A stretch of 64,000 bases of DNA, from assembly GCA_914767885.1 (NCBI GenBank), contig CAJZBQ010000010.1:682001-746000 (forward strand), in the 5' to 3' direction. A program made the translations under genes and the position numbers. Origin of the DNA: Blepharisma stoltei. Its lineage: Eukaryota > Ciliophora > Heterotrichea > Heterotrichida > Blepharismidae. The notes under the pieces were generated by a model. That model was not told where the DNA came from. It worked only from the letters and a program-made list of their open reading frames with translations, and made no database searches. This document shows, one piece after another, positions 21,749 through 32,640 of this stretch. Numbering within the stretch: the first letter of the stretch is position 1; every line of letters begins with the position of its first letter.

Positions 21749-23618
21749 ATGGAGCTTATGCATTGCTTCGAGCCAGGGTGCAAGAATGAGGCTGAATACT
21801 CGTGCCCATGCACCTCTCCTGAAACTCTATTCTGTGAACTGCATCGGTTAAAGCATATGAAAATCCCTAACAGAGCTCATGCTTGCAACTCGATTTTTGT
21901 AGAGCCATGCCAAGGGACAAAAGAAGAAATTCTTAAGTTTCTTACAAGAGAAAACTCAAAAAATAGCAAGCTAAGGGGAAAGATCCTAGCATCCTTTAGC
22001 AAGCGCTTACTTGAATCAGAAAATGATATTGAAGAACTCTTAAAAAATCTTGGATTCAGGCTCAGCTGAAATAAGCAATTATTTTACAAAAATTTCTCAA
22101 GCTCAAAAATTATTAAAATCAGAGCAAGACCCGATTTTAGGACTATTGAGTTTACAACCTGATGAAGCTATTGAGAAACTAAAAAAGATTATTCCAGCCA
22201 ATCAAGAATGGTCCAAAAGTGCAAAGCTATTTTGTGTGCTCAGTGAAAAAATTGAAAAAATGATTGAGTGTTTTATTGGGGATAAATTTGAAGCTTATTT
22301 AGATAAAAGACTGTCTAATATAGAAAACAGTCTTCAAGAGCACATTAAATCAGCCAATGAAGAGCATAAAAATATCATTGATTCAACGAATGATCAGCTA
22401 GCAAACATCAAAGACTCTATTTCTAAGCTGATAAATGAGAATAATAAATACGAGAGAGACCTCAAAGACTCTATTTCTAAGCTGATAAATGAGAATAAAC
22501 AAAACGAGAGAGACCTCAAAGACTCTATTTCTAAGCTGATAAAATGAGAATAAAAAAAAACGAGAGAGACCTCAAAGACTGGAAAGAAGAAATAATGCTA
22601 TAAAACAAAAAACGAAATAGACCTGCTAGATTCTCAAATCAATTACACTAAATCAAGATCTCTATCAAAAATTAATTGAAGTTTCAGATAAAACCTCAAA
22701 TGCTTCAAGAGCTAAGAGAGAAGAGATCTGAAATTTTAAATAGACCAAATGACCCAGAATTAGAGCAAGACTTTAGGAGAACCTGCTCAAGCTACAGTAG
22801 CAGATGTCTGTGCTTGATGATCCAACTCTTCAGCAAGCTTATCAAGATTATACTAATGCTTATCGCCAAAAAACATCTCTTTATACAATTATAAAGGATT
22901 AATGACAGAACTAATTTGATTATTTACGATACAGAAAATGATAGTAAAGAAGTCAGGATAGTAGAGACTCCTAAAGCACTAAATTCTAGCACTTGTATTG
23001 CTCAGCTTCCTAATGGTAATTTATTTTGCTTTGGTAATAGACCCATTTCTGGGATTTCATTGATAATTGATGAGAATATATAGTGTTCGGCAGCTGCCAT
23101 CTGGAACTCCTTGCACATACTCATCAGCTATCTATTTCAATAATAGTGTTTATTGCTTTGGAGGAAATGATGATTATGATCCTTTAACCCTATCAGAGAG
23201 ATTTGATTTAAATGAAAACCGATGAATTAAATTAAAGCGACTGCCAAAAGCTGATTCAAGTTGCACTAGTGTAATATTTAACGGGAATATTGTGATTTCT
23301 GGAAGGAATAATAAAAATCTTTTGAGATATTCAATTGGTAGCAACACTTTCGCAACAATTCCTTATGATTTTCAAGCTGAAAAAGACAAGATTCTTATAA
23401 GTGCAGAGAGACTGTATTTAATTGAATGTGAAAATGGATCAATCTATGAAAGCGAATTGTCAAATGACACTGCCTGGAGATGAATTGGAGACTCAATAAT
23501 AAATGATGATTTTGCTCAAGTTTATTTGTCATATAATAAAGGATGAATAAACATTGCACTTGATGCTAGTTACTTCAAGTTTAATTTAGAGGCAAAAATA
23601 TTAATCGAGCTGAATTAA
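21749..23618 (+). pseudogene. Zn-finger/coiled-coil/kelch-like protein, family 1 copy 3
   Basis: Starts MELMHCFEPGCKNEAEYSC. A one-base insertion at ~22048 shifts the frame, the coiled-coil repeats run to 22545 and another insertion (22542) closes them; more indels follow to ~22900. The 3' propeller half, 23125-23618, is almost clean: FDLNENRW, GSNTFATIPYDF, SIYESELSNDTAWRW, ending LEAKILIELN TAA. It serves as the reference for the damaged 3' ends of copies 1 and 2. Overall a pseudogene unless the indels are assembly errors. Confidence 0.75.
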
Positions 23619-24070
23619 AATAATTTCCTAATAAATAGGTCTCATTTAATAATCTTTTTAAAATTTTTTATTATTTAATCTATTATGCAAGTTGACACGT
23701 GCTGCCATTTTAATGTATTCTTAAAGGGGGAGAGTTTTAATTCTAATAAACGAAATCAACAGTTATTTTTATTACTGCTTATTAGGATAAGTACTTAAAT
23801 TTCTAAGATCTCAGCATTATTTATTTTATGCTCACAATTGTACACAAATGTAGGAGGATCTTACATGTATTTATTAATTAATTTTGCTAGCCATTACTCT
23901 CAAATATTATTATAAACTCGCTATAATTCATTAATGATATATTCAAAAATTATGAGGTGTGTCTAAAAAGTAATATATTAAACGTCTTTGCATGCCCAAT
24001 AAAATATTTTATATTTAAATAATAAAATTTAAGTCAAGAAAACTAGGCTTAGTATTTTAAAATAATTAAT

Positions 24071-25314
24071 TTAGCCATTATATCAAAATGAATGGTGGTC
24101 CATTAGTGATTTTTCAAAGATTTTTGCCTCTTTCAGCTTCTTTTCTTTTAAATCAAATGAATAAGCACATTGATAAGTTGCAATGTAAATTATTTCTTTA
24201 TAGCAAATGGGGTATCCACAAACAACTGCATAATCTTTAATTAATGAGCATTCTCCAATATTATTTCAAGTCATTAAATCATCGTCACTCTCATATATAA
24301 ATTTGGAAAATTCAAATAAAAATACCTTTTCACCTACAGCAAAAAATTGTTTATGAACTTTAGGTGATAACTTTATTGGTAAAATTTCTGAATAAGAGTC
24401 TGTAATAGTATCATAAAAGATAGGATTCTCACTAGAAGATGCTATTAAAATTTTGGTTTTGAATAAAGTGCAAAAGGCTCGATTCTCAATAGAAAAAGAA
24501 TATTTGCTAAGTGAAAACCATCTATTTTTATCCATGTCGAATTTTACTGCAACTTCATGAGATCCTCCAAAAATATATATTTTTCCATCAAAATAAATTG
24601 CTCCTGCATGGTAGCATATAGCATAAGGTGTAATATTTCTTGAATTTCCCAATGGGTCAATAATTATTCAAGTATCATTTCAAGCATAAAACAAGCTACC
24701 ATGTGGAATTAAGCATCCAAATCCATCACAGTTAAGCTCTTTATTGTAATTATAACTAAATTTCTTTATATTTAAGGTTTCCGCATCAAAAATAGCGAAT
24801 TTGTTTGGAAATCCTCTACATACAAATTTAATTACTCGAGTAATGGGAGAATAGCGCTCACAGTAATCGAAACTGTTTTCCAATGGTTCTAATTTAAATA
24901 ATTCAGCTATTTTATGTTCCTTAATACTGTTTATCTCAAATTTTGGAGACCTGATTTTTTCAGTCACCATTTTGCAGCCAGACAGCACTGTTTCGAGAAA
25001 AGAGAGTGGCTTTGAATTATCAATTTCTCTTAAAGTGCAAATTTCTGAAATAATTTCGTTGATTTTTTGTTCATAAATTTTGAGCTTTTCCAAAGTATTT
25101 TCAGATGCTTTATGGATTTGCTGGACAAGAGAGCGTTCTTCATTGATTATTCTTATTTTGTCAGCTTTTATATCTGATTTTATTTTAGAATATAGCTGAA
25201 TAGCAGATAAATTGTTTCTTGCTTGATTTCTGAAGAATTATTTTGAGCTTTTGTCAGTTGAGAATAATCAGATATATGGTTCTTAAATAAAAGAATAGGA
25301 TTTGCTTCAGACAT
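24071..25314 (-). CDS. Coiled-coil/kelch-like propeller protein, family 3 copy 4 (1-nt deletion)
   Basis: Same start (MSEA..ILLF) and stop context as 7698-9004. The length is 1244 bp, one base short of 415 codons. The missing base is in a T run at ~25210 (caatttat against cagttttat in the sister). Apart from that the frame is open and all blades are present (GSLFYAWNDTW, IYIFGGSHE, FIYESDDDLMTW). It is either a one-base error in the assembly or a young pseudogene. It lacks the 62-bp insert of its sister and so gives the empty site. Part of the 23690-26105 duplication. Confidence 0.65.
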
Positions 25315-25744
25315 GCCAAAAAAGATTAAATATTAACATGTCTTTGATTAAGCTTAGATGAAAATGCAGATTACTAGAAATAATAAAGTTTTATTCTTAC
25401 AATCCCCAAATGAAAACAAAATTCTTTCCTTATGAATAAATTTACTTGCAAAAGATATTTCGCTTAAATCTAGCAGAAAATTTAAAAACACTTCCTTTCA
25501 GAATTAGCACGCTATATTGCTTTCTCCTTCTGCATCACAAAAGTATTGAAACTTATATTTCGACAAAAATAGAAGAGAAAATATGTCTCACAAATAATGA
25601 ACAGGCAATTTAATGATTTTAAATATAAACACTATTCTTTAAATGGCATAGGTTAGAAATTAAATTAAGCAAGAATGATGTCAATTAGTTATTTCTAATA
25701 ACTAAGATTTTAACTAAAATAATAATTTTAGTGCCAAAATTTGG
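25315..25744. other. Duplicated AT-rich spacer
   Basis: Corresponds to 9005-9442; no gene. Confidence 0.5.
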
Positions 25745-26100
25745 TCTTCTAAAACTCGTTAGGAAATTTTTAAAGGTTTTTGATTTGTCTACTTTATTTT
25801 CTTTTAAGTTAAATGAATAAGCAAAATGTGAAGTCTTGATAAAGCGCGGGATAGCCAAGCATAGTTTCATGATCTGATATTATTCTGCAGTGTCCAAATT
25901 TATTTCACGCTATTAAGCTATCATCACTTTTATATATAAATTGCGAAAATTCTATTAAAAATACTTTTTCGCTTTTAACGCAAAACAATTTAGATGTGTC
26001 AGAACATAGCTGTATTGATAAAGGAGTAGCACTTAAGGACGCTATTAAAATTTTGCTCTTAAATAGACAACATATGTGCGATTCCCAATAGAATTTCTAA
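25745..26100 (-). pseudogene. Family-3 C-terminal fragment, second copy
   Basis: Counterpart of 9443-9863 with added deletions (for example the missing codons around ETSHFAYSF) and shifts. Blade FIYKSDDSLIAWN is readable. Not functional. Confidence 0.6.
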
Positions 26101-26175
26101 GCTTATAAAAATTGCACATTAGAAAATTAAGATTATGAGAAAATTAAGGGTATTTCACATAAATAAAAACTTATA

Positions 26176-27079
26176 TTATGTGCTTCTACTAATAATTGCA
26201 TTTGAAAGTCATTCTAACCCTTCATTAAGCCCATCTCCAGTAATTGCACAAGTACTTTGAATATATGCTATTATTAATTAAATTCAAAAAAGATATATAG
26301 AATCATTTATATCATAATTCTTTAAAAAACTGATTAAAATTTTATTTTTGATATATATTATAATATAATTAATTTGCCATGCTATACCAATTTTTGCCTC
26401 TAATCGGATATAGATCTAACTTATCAATTAACTCTGAGACTCCTAACGCCCCGGGCAAATCATTTTTGTTGCTGACTCTTCACTCTTTTCTTATTGGGAT
26501 TTGCAATTTATACATCTCCAATTTTTATGAGTTTTTCTTATAAAATTTATAGTTTTTAATAATTTTTTATTTACATTGCAATCTGGGAGGATAAGAATAA
26601 GGATGTTGAGTTTCTAAGGCTACTATTATTCGCTGCTTTATGTAGTTCGTCTTTAGCTTCTTCGATTCTTTCCATGTCACTCGAATTTAAAACAAAAATA
26701 ATAGCATCGGTGTCGTCATAATAATAATAATAATGATACCACAGAACTCTGCTTTTCTCTTCTCCTCCTATATCTCACACTAAAAATTGTATTCCACTAT
26801 ATAGCTTCAGAAATAATTTAATGGATATTTTCTCTATTTTTTACCAAAAATTCAAATTATTAAAAAAATTCTTGTCCTAATCATTCTAACTTAGATTATA
26901 TTTTTATATCTAAGATTTTCCTCATTGGGCCCATTTGTTGAGACTAATACTAAAGTTTCTCCAATCTTTAATTTATAAAAAATCGTTGTTTTCCCTGCGC
27001 CATCAAGCCCAATCATAACTATACGTAAATCTTCGTGCCTGGTAAATCTACTCCAAAGATGCGATACTGAAGTTTCCAT
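26176..27079 (-). CDS. Arf/Arl-family GTPase split by three IES-like inserts
   Basis: ATG at 27077-27079 (METSVSHLWSRF, P-loop GLDGAGKT), TAA at 26176-26178. Compared with the intact gene at 5895 it carries inserts at 26790-26896, 26492-26591 and 26262-26382. Removing them TA-to-TA leaves 576 bp, exactly 192 codons. The first and third junctions restore KNIQFLVWDIGG and [15 protein letters not shown] exactly; the middle one keeps frame but leaves six extra residues before NKND, so its ends are less certain. Unusual residues: switch I reads STNGPNEE instead of PTIGFNVE and the catalytic Gln is Glu (WDIGGEEK). Either a diverged Arl or one losing function. Confidence 0.75.
26262..26382. mobile_element. 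IES-like insert, 121 bp, in Arf-like gene
   Basis: Flanked by TATA at 26262-26265 and 26383-26386; the empty arrangement (tttgaatataccaattt) is seen in the paralogue at 6345-6365. Inner ends tgctattattaatta and the complement of aattaatttgccatgc are weakly inverted. Confidence 0.8.
26492..26591. mobile_element. IES-like insert, 100 bp, in Arf-like gene
   Basis: Inserted between the codons for SLFL and SNKND relative to 5895-6443. Inner imperfect inverted ends ggatttgcaatttata and the complement of ttacattgcaatctgg. TA-to-TA removal keeps frame but adds six codons, so the true boundary may lie inward. Confidence 0.6.
26790..26896. mobile_element. IES-like insert, 107 bp, in Arf-like gene
   Basis: TA at 26790-26791 and 26897-26898; joining them gives aaaaattgtatatttttat, the complement of the uninterrupted paralogue at ~6068-6086. 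Without removal the frame closes after RYKNI. Confidence 0.85.
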
Positions 27080-27177
27080 AATGAATATTATACCTTGTAA
27101 GATAATTTTCTAAAAACGCATCATATTATAATTATCATCCTTCATATTGGGTCAATTTTTCCATTCCTTAGCATCAT

Positions 27178-27435
27178 TATACTCCCCCTCGTGAGCGAAC
27201 AAAAAAATTTTGTTCACTCACAGAGTGAATTATTTTTTAATAAATTTTTTTTCGAAACTTAAAAAATCCCAATTCTCAAAAATTGGAAATAAAAAAAATA
27301 TTTAAATTTATGTTTTAAAATTTAAGCTAAGCTATTTAAAATTAAACAGAATTGGCTCAATTTTCGATGTAATAATTATCACTTATATATCAATTATTTT
27401 TCATAAAAATTTTTGTTCACTCACGGAGGGTTTTT
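27178..27435. mobile_element. MITE A, copy 1
   Basis: Starts actccccctcgtgagcgaac and contains the family's core (aaatttatgttttaaaatttaa, atatatcaattattttt). It ends ttgttcactcacggaggg. A second inverted copy of the terminal motif lies just inside the left end, giving a hairpin. It lies in the spacer upstream of the 27777 gene. Confidence 0.75.
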
Positions 27436-27776
27436 GGGAAAAAATATTCAACTAAATTTTGCCCAATTTCGCTTTAGATAATTCTTTTTCTAAAATTTTT
27501 AATAAATTCAGTAATTTTCATGCACTTTTTGCATTTAAGTATCTCATTGTTTTGACAGATATGAATTATTCCTTTTAGTTCAAGCATCAAAGTCATGCAG
27601 CCTATTGAGTTTTCACTATTAAAATTCAATTTATTTTATTTAAAACAAATTATAACTTATATAATTTCACACAATCGCAAATATTTATTGGGCTATTTTA
27701 TTAAGCAATACTTCTCAGACATTTCGCTTTAGTGTTCTCATAAAATTAAATGATCTTCATTATTTTTAATTTTTAA

Positions 27777-30700
27777 ATGGCTTCTAAAATGATCATAGAT
27801 CGTCATAAAAATACAAAAGAGGCACTTCTTGAATTTCTTATTGATGAAAAATCCAGACAAGAAAAATCAAAATCAATACTACTTAAAATTTTCAAAGAAA
27901 ATCAACACTCTTCTAAAAGCAGCCTTAAAGAATTATTAAATAAATTGAATTCCAACATTTTAGTGCTGGATTATTATTTTACTAAATTCCTCAATAAAAA
28001 AAGAAATAAAAAGTAGCGTTGACAGAATTGGTCTACGAGTCGCACTACCTAAGGAGCAGGCAGAACCTATACTGATAAAGCTGAAAAAGAGGCATCTATC
28101 CCTTTATAAGTATGACTTCAGGTATGGGAAGCCTTGCCGAAGAGGGAAGCTTTGCTTCTCCCCCTAAGATTTCCTGTATCTGTCATGCGGAGCCAGGCTT
28201 TGCCTCTTCATCTATACGGACTATCGGAGTAGAGGGTGGCTCAATCTAGAGTGCTCTAAGCCTTATCAGTAAAAAGAGGGTGGAATTTTGGTTGGAACTT
28301 ATATCATTTGCACTTAGGTGTGCACGCTTACAGCGTAGGCCATCTTGTCTGAAGTCAAATAGTCTGGGTAATGGAGCCGTACTTATGGCCGCATAAATTG
28401 TAATCCTAATCTAATCAATTTAAAATAAAGATAAAGGTATTAGGATTAGTTAGCTAATAAGCCAAATGCTCAAACCATATTGGCCACTAAAAATGGTGAT
28501 GTAGTGGGTCCGACACCACGCCGGTGAAGTTCTGGTCGTAGCTTCCTAATAAGCTAGTTCAGGGCCTGTGTGTTTTTTCTTTACTTTCCCTTCAGCAGAG
28601 TTTCACTACCTGTCCTCCTCCGAGAGCAGGCTTCTGTTGTTGCCCAACGACTCATGATGCGGCCTATAGCCGTCCCTGCAACGCATCCCGGAGAAAAAGC
28701 CGAAGCAGAAAAAACTCCTGGGGAAGCCTTCCAGCACAAGTGCGACCTAAATCTCGTGCTCAGGCGCTTGCAGTACCACCTTCCTGGAGAGAGTCCTGTG
28801 TAATATCTTTAAGCTTACACCATTTTTAATGCTCTCCAATTTAAAATATGAAGATATTTTTATATAAAAATTAAAAAAAATTATTTTTAGATAAGAGAGT
28901 AAGATTTTTGAAGACCAAAAAATAGTAAAATTAGAGGATGGCTCAGAATTGAACTTTTTAAGCTTAGACCCTCAAGAAGCTACAGAGATAATGAAGACGA
29001 AGGTTCTTGCAAATTCTTATGGCGATATTGAGATATTTTGTGGCTTAGACGTGGAAATAGAGAAAATTATTGGGAACTTTGTAGAAAATAAACTTTTAGA
29101 TTTAAAAACTTCGATAAAGGAGGAGCTTAGAAATGATTTTGAAAATGAAAAGAAAAAAGCTGATGAAGAGATTGCCAATCTGAATAAAGAAATAGGCAAA
29201 CAAACTGAGCTTATAAATGAACTATATACAAAAATTAATAGTCTTCCTATGACTCATCAAAATAAAAAATCATATAATTGGCCATGATACTTTACAGTCA
29301 GCATTTTGCTTCTCCTTGTTTTGGTTTGCTTTAGTCCATTTAAAAATACAAATCCTACTTTAGTAGGCATAAAAACCAATTTTAGTAGTTCTTCAAGCAA
29401 CTCTGGCAGCCTATCACAAGATCTAACTAGCCCTTCAGCAAAAACTGACTCTTTAAATGTTTCAGGTACTCCAGGAATTTATGATACTTCAACAAAAGCT
29501 GATTCTTCAAGTATTTCAGATCAATCAGATGGTCGCTCAAATAACCACATTGATGATCTGAGTAATGCTCCTGCAAAATCAGCTGATGACTCAGAAAATC
29601 TTCCTTATAGCTCTGTAATTGAAACTAATGAATTGATAATTTGCTCTCAAAGATCTAGACAAATATAATAAATTCCATATTTTTTAAAACCCCTAAAAAT
29701 AGAAAGCTATTTTTTAATATCAACGTGTTAAAATTTGACAATTTATCAAGGAAAATCTCTAAAATATATATGAAACTATATATTCAGTTGACGTAAAGAC
29801 CTTTAAAGCGATTAGTTTGAGCTTAGGCCCATGCTATGGGCTATATAGCAATGTATTTATCCCTACTACTAATTCAACTTTATTTTATGGCGAGTTCATG
29901 CATAAAAATTTAGATATAAATGCATTTATTCTTGACGCAGAAAAGAAAATAACGAAACTTATTTGGGCGCAAGAAAAATTGTTTCCTAGCTTGGCTTATT
30001 ATGAAAATTATGTATTCTTTTACACCTAAACGGGGTAAGTAATTTAAAGCCTTAATGAATTAATAGGGTTTGCTCTATTAATTATAAGCTATTCATCATA
30101 AAAATGTATATATGCATTTGGTAACTCAGTATCAGCGAAATACAACTGCTTACAAAATAAATGGGAAAATCTCGCTCATCTTGGACTTGACCTTTATGGT
30201 CGCCAAAGCTCTTCTGTTGGATTTAAAGGACATATTTTGATAGTTGAGCGCACTCTTTCATCACTTATAAGCTATGATATTGAACAAAATAGCTTTCAAA
30301 AAGTTGCAGGCTTATCTTTAGATTGGAGAGCAAATAAAATTATATTTTCAGCAGATAATAGAGTCTATATAATTGAATTTCCTGGGCGCATTCATCAAAG
30401 TGTGATAATTTACAGAAAATGGACGTGAATCCGCTCTATTAGTAGCTGGTGTCTTGGCATGGTTTTTAAAATATGGCATAGAGGATTTTTGAGAGGAATG
30501 AGCTCAGGCGTACTGATTTGAGCTTTAATTCCTCGTTCCCTTTAAAAGTAGTACCTAGTGAGTTCAATTATAGAGAGAATTATATTAGTTTGTAGAGCTC
30601 ACCCAAATAGTGGAAACTGTTGAGCATTTTCTTCGAATTCTCAAATAAGAAAATCATTGTGAGGGCTTTCACATTCAAAAGGCCTCAAAGCAGTCTGGCT

Positions 30701-31049
30701 CAGCTTGGATTAGAAATGGAGCCAGTTATTGGCTCCAGGTCAGAATTAAAAAATTATTTCATCTACAAGGTAATTGTTAATGACTGCAAAATACTATTGG
30801 AGAACAGAAAGAGAGAGCTTTAAATGCTTATTAATGCTAGTTAATATAGTGAATTAAAGTGCGATAAATGATTTTACGGAATGGGAAATCATAGCTACTA
30901 GAACAATGGATTGCAGTGGAGAGTTATGGTCTTATGTTATAAGATTTAATGAGAAATTTTATTTCGAATGCATAAGCAGCTATAACTCAATACTTGTAGA
31001 ATTTGATCTGAAGGAAAACAAGCTGAAGACAATATCTATAAATATTTAA
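27777..31049 (+). CDS. Membrane-anchored coiled-coil/kelch-like protein (family 5) split by four IESs
   Basis: ATG 27777, TAA 31047-31049. Removing TA-bounded inserts 27995-28899, 29666-29768, 30013-30108 and 30406-30864 leaves 1710 bp, exactly 570 codons, with no in-frame TAA or TAG; one TGA (29285) is Trp. The joined N-terminal half aligns with family 1 after its Zn module: NTKEALLEFL with ETKEEILKFL, DYYFTKFLNK with NYFTKISQ, SLDPQEATEIMK with TLQPDEAIDKLK. This independently supports the first junction. A Zn module is absent. A hydrophobic segment YFTVSILLLLVLVCF at ~residue 210 follows a coiled coil, then a Ser/Thr-rich stretch and propeller blades (LGPCYGLYSN, YAFGNSV, SVINDFTEW). Probably a single-pass membrane protein with the propeller on one side; role unknown. 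Confidence 0.8.
27995..28899. mobile_element. IES, ~905 bp, containing repeat J
   Basis: TA at 27995 (or 28007) and 28900-28901; either left choice joins in frame to KIFEDQK. It contains the GC-rich repeat J (28020-28300) and further GC-rich sequence to ~28800, whose ORF at 28570 is not conserved. Probably a retroposon-bearing IES. Confidence 0.75.
28020..28300 (+). mobile_element. Dispersed repeat J, copy 1 (SINE-like)
   Basis: Shares ordered blocks with 63645-64000 and 39880-40080: gaagagggaagctttgcttc, ctttgcctctt, cggacta, ggtggctcaatct. GC-rich, ~280 bp, no ORF; the size and composition of a SINE. No clear Pol III box pair found. Confidence 0.55.
29666..29768. mobile_element. IES, ~103 bp
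   Basis: Begins in caaatataataaattcc and ends in aaaatatatatgaaac. TA-to-TA removal joins ...RQI to YETIYSVDV in frame; unremoved, tandem TAA stops follow RQI. Confidence 0.75.
30013..30108. mobile_element. IES, 96 bp
   Basis: TA 30013-30014 and 30109-30110. Joining gives ENYVYAFGNSV in frame across a propeller blade; unremoved there is a TAA at 30029. Confidence 0.75.
30406..30864. mobile_element. IES, 459 bp
   Basis: TA 30406-30407 and 30865-30866. Joining gives HQSVINDFTEW in frame, the expected form of the conserved blade motif (cf. YESTDNLITW). It contains a 67-codon incidental ORF (30620). Confidence 0.8.
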
Positions 31050-31296
31050 TTTATATATTCAAGTGATAAACTATTATTTAATTAATAAATTTTTCAGTTT
31101 CAATCCTCAGTTTGATAATGGGTAGATATGTGATTTTTACGCAATGGAATAGGGATTTGCTTCACAATTGCAAAATAAAATAGATAATTTTTTAATTTTT
31201 CTAATTTATGGGAAAATTGGCTTCATAGTATAAGATTATTCTATATTAGAAACCTATTATCCAAAATTCAGAGCAGACCTCTTTCGGCTTATTCTA
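31050..31296. other. AT-rich spacer
   Basis: No gene or repeat recognised. Confidence 0.4.
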
Positions 31297-31386
31297 TATA
31301 GTGACTTACACTATGTGGCACGGGGGCTTTTTTGGCTGGAATTTGAGCCAAAAAAAGCCCTGTGCCACATAGTGCAAGTCACTATA
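31297..31386. repeat. Palindromic element C1 (90 bp)
   Basis: Ends tatagtgacttacactatgt and its near-perfect complement, with a central loop rich in ggctggaatttgagcc, itself a hairpin. Copies at 42692-42783 and 52238-52323; the latter is a proven insertion by comparison with its duplicate. Immediately followed by palindrome B2, sharing a tatata junction. Confidence 0.85.
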
Positions 31387-31442
31387 TATAGGAATTGCCC
31401 GAGGATGGCGGAAGATAGCGCCATCCTCGGGCAATTGCTATA
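31387..31442. repeat. Palindromic element B2
   Basis: tataggaattgcccgagg ... complement, with the gaggatggcg/gcgccatcctc hairpin; same as the outer arms of 15955-16168. Abuts C1 head to tail, as two adjacent or nested insertions at a TATATA site. Confidence 0.85.
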
Positions 31443-31551
31443 ATTAAATTATTCAAGTCTATACCTATCAATTGCAAATCACTATAGAATCATCTGTTAA
31501 AGCATCTATAATGTAGTGCTATGCCATACTTCCTTTGTATAATAATCCTTA

Positions 31552-31845
31552 TTAATAGAAGCTTTCGAAGATTTTGCAGGCTTCAATAAGCTTTTCTTCA
31601 GCTTCTTAATCCTTAATCTTCCTAGCCATAAGGTTTAAGAATTTAGGGAAGTCAATGGTCGCATTTGCATTAGGATCAACACTGTTGACCATGTCTCGAA
31701 GTTCAGCCTTAGTTGGGCTTTTTCAAATAGATTTCATAGCAGTGCCAAGCTCTCTTCATGTGATTCCCCCATCACCGTCTCTGCCGAAAAAAGAGAAAGC
31801 TTCCTTGAATTCTACAATCTACCCTTCGGTTAGTTGTTCTTCCAT
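31552..31845 (-). pseudogene. Calmodulin fragment, pseudogene
   Basis: Minus-strand frame from ATG 31845: MEEQLTEG, stop, IVEFKEAFSFFGRDGDGG, then [38 protein letters not shown], matching calmodulin EF-hands 1 and 2. The frame is open for ~96 codons apart from one TAG and one TAA, both where related proteins carry Gln or a polar residue. EF-hand 3 is cut off after KIFESF. EF1 loop ligands are damaged (GRDGDGG for DKDGDGT). Possibly a retro- or segmental copy. Confidence 0.8.
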
Positions 31846-32039
31846 TTTATCATTATTATAAAAACTAATATAAAATTGTGTTAAATTTATAATTTTAGAG
31901 ACAAATTAAGCAGAGTTAGGAATGATTATTGATTATTTGCATATTTTTATATATAGCTTTAATACTAAATCTTTATATTATTAATAAAATTATATTTGTC
32001 CATCAACATAATAATAATTAACGATATGTATTTAAGGTG
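31846..32039. other. AT-rich spacer
   Basis: Nothing recognised. Confidence 0.4.
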
Positions 32040-32640
32040 CCTTCTTCCATGCGTGGCATTCCTCCGCGCTCCGTGAGGAGCCGTGCTGGCACGAGCAAAA
32101 AGGATGGACTTCCATCACTGGTTATCTGAGCCCAGGCCGAAACCCCTGGTTTCTCAATAGTGGTTGCCCTATTGGGTCGTCAGCCGACCGTCGCCGAGTA
32201 CCCACCATTTCCAACTCAGCCTTTCGCCCCGAGTTACGCCAGTCTTTGTCTCCGTTTGGCCAAATCGTCCATTTAAGGACCCTTTTAACTGGAGAGACCG
32301 CCTTCTTAGTCGTCTAATCTGCCTCCCCTTTTCCCAGCTTATCCGCTTGAGAAAATCCTCAATCGCTTCCGCGATTTGGGGCAGACCACAGTAGCAGCTT
32401 GAGCAGGTAAGTCGCCCTGCTCCATTTTGGGCACCCACTGGCTTGGGCGCTGCTGGAAAAAGGAGATGCTACTAACTTCCCTAGGATCTGGCCACGATCA
32501 GCGGGTCTGTGTTCGTCCCCGGTCGCCACCAGGGTCCAGATACTGCTGGGCTAAGTCGCCTCTCCTGAAAACCATGCCCGGATATACACGGGTTACCGTC
32601 ACTGGGAGGACGGGTCGGTCGCCATACGCCATTTTATGTA
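32040..32640 (-). mobile_element. GC-rich dispersed repeat G, copy 1
   Basis: ~600 bp with sharply higher GC. On the minus strand it reads ccactattgagaaaccaggg, closely matched on the plus strand at 50080-50105, so it is one repeat in opposite orientation. Overlapping ORFs on both strands (32164, 32169, 32427) are composition artefacts with no recognisable protein. Possibly a SINE or 3' LINE fragment. Confidence 0.55.

Noticed and set aside
28570-28803. 77-codon ORF
   Set aside because: Lies inside the 905-bp IES in GC-rich repeat sequence; no known domain.
30036-30050. gtaagtaatttaaag as a second 15-nt intron
   Set aside because: It lies after an in-frame TAA and inside a TA-bounded insert whose removal explains the frame better.
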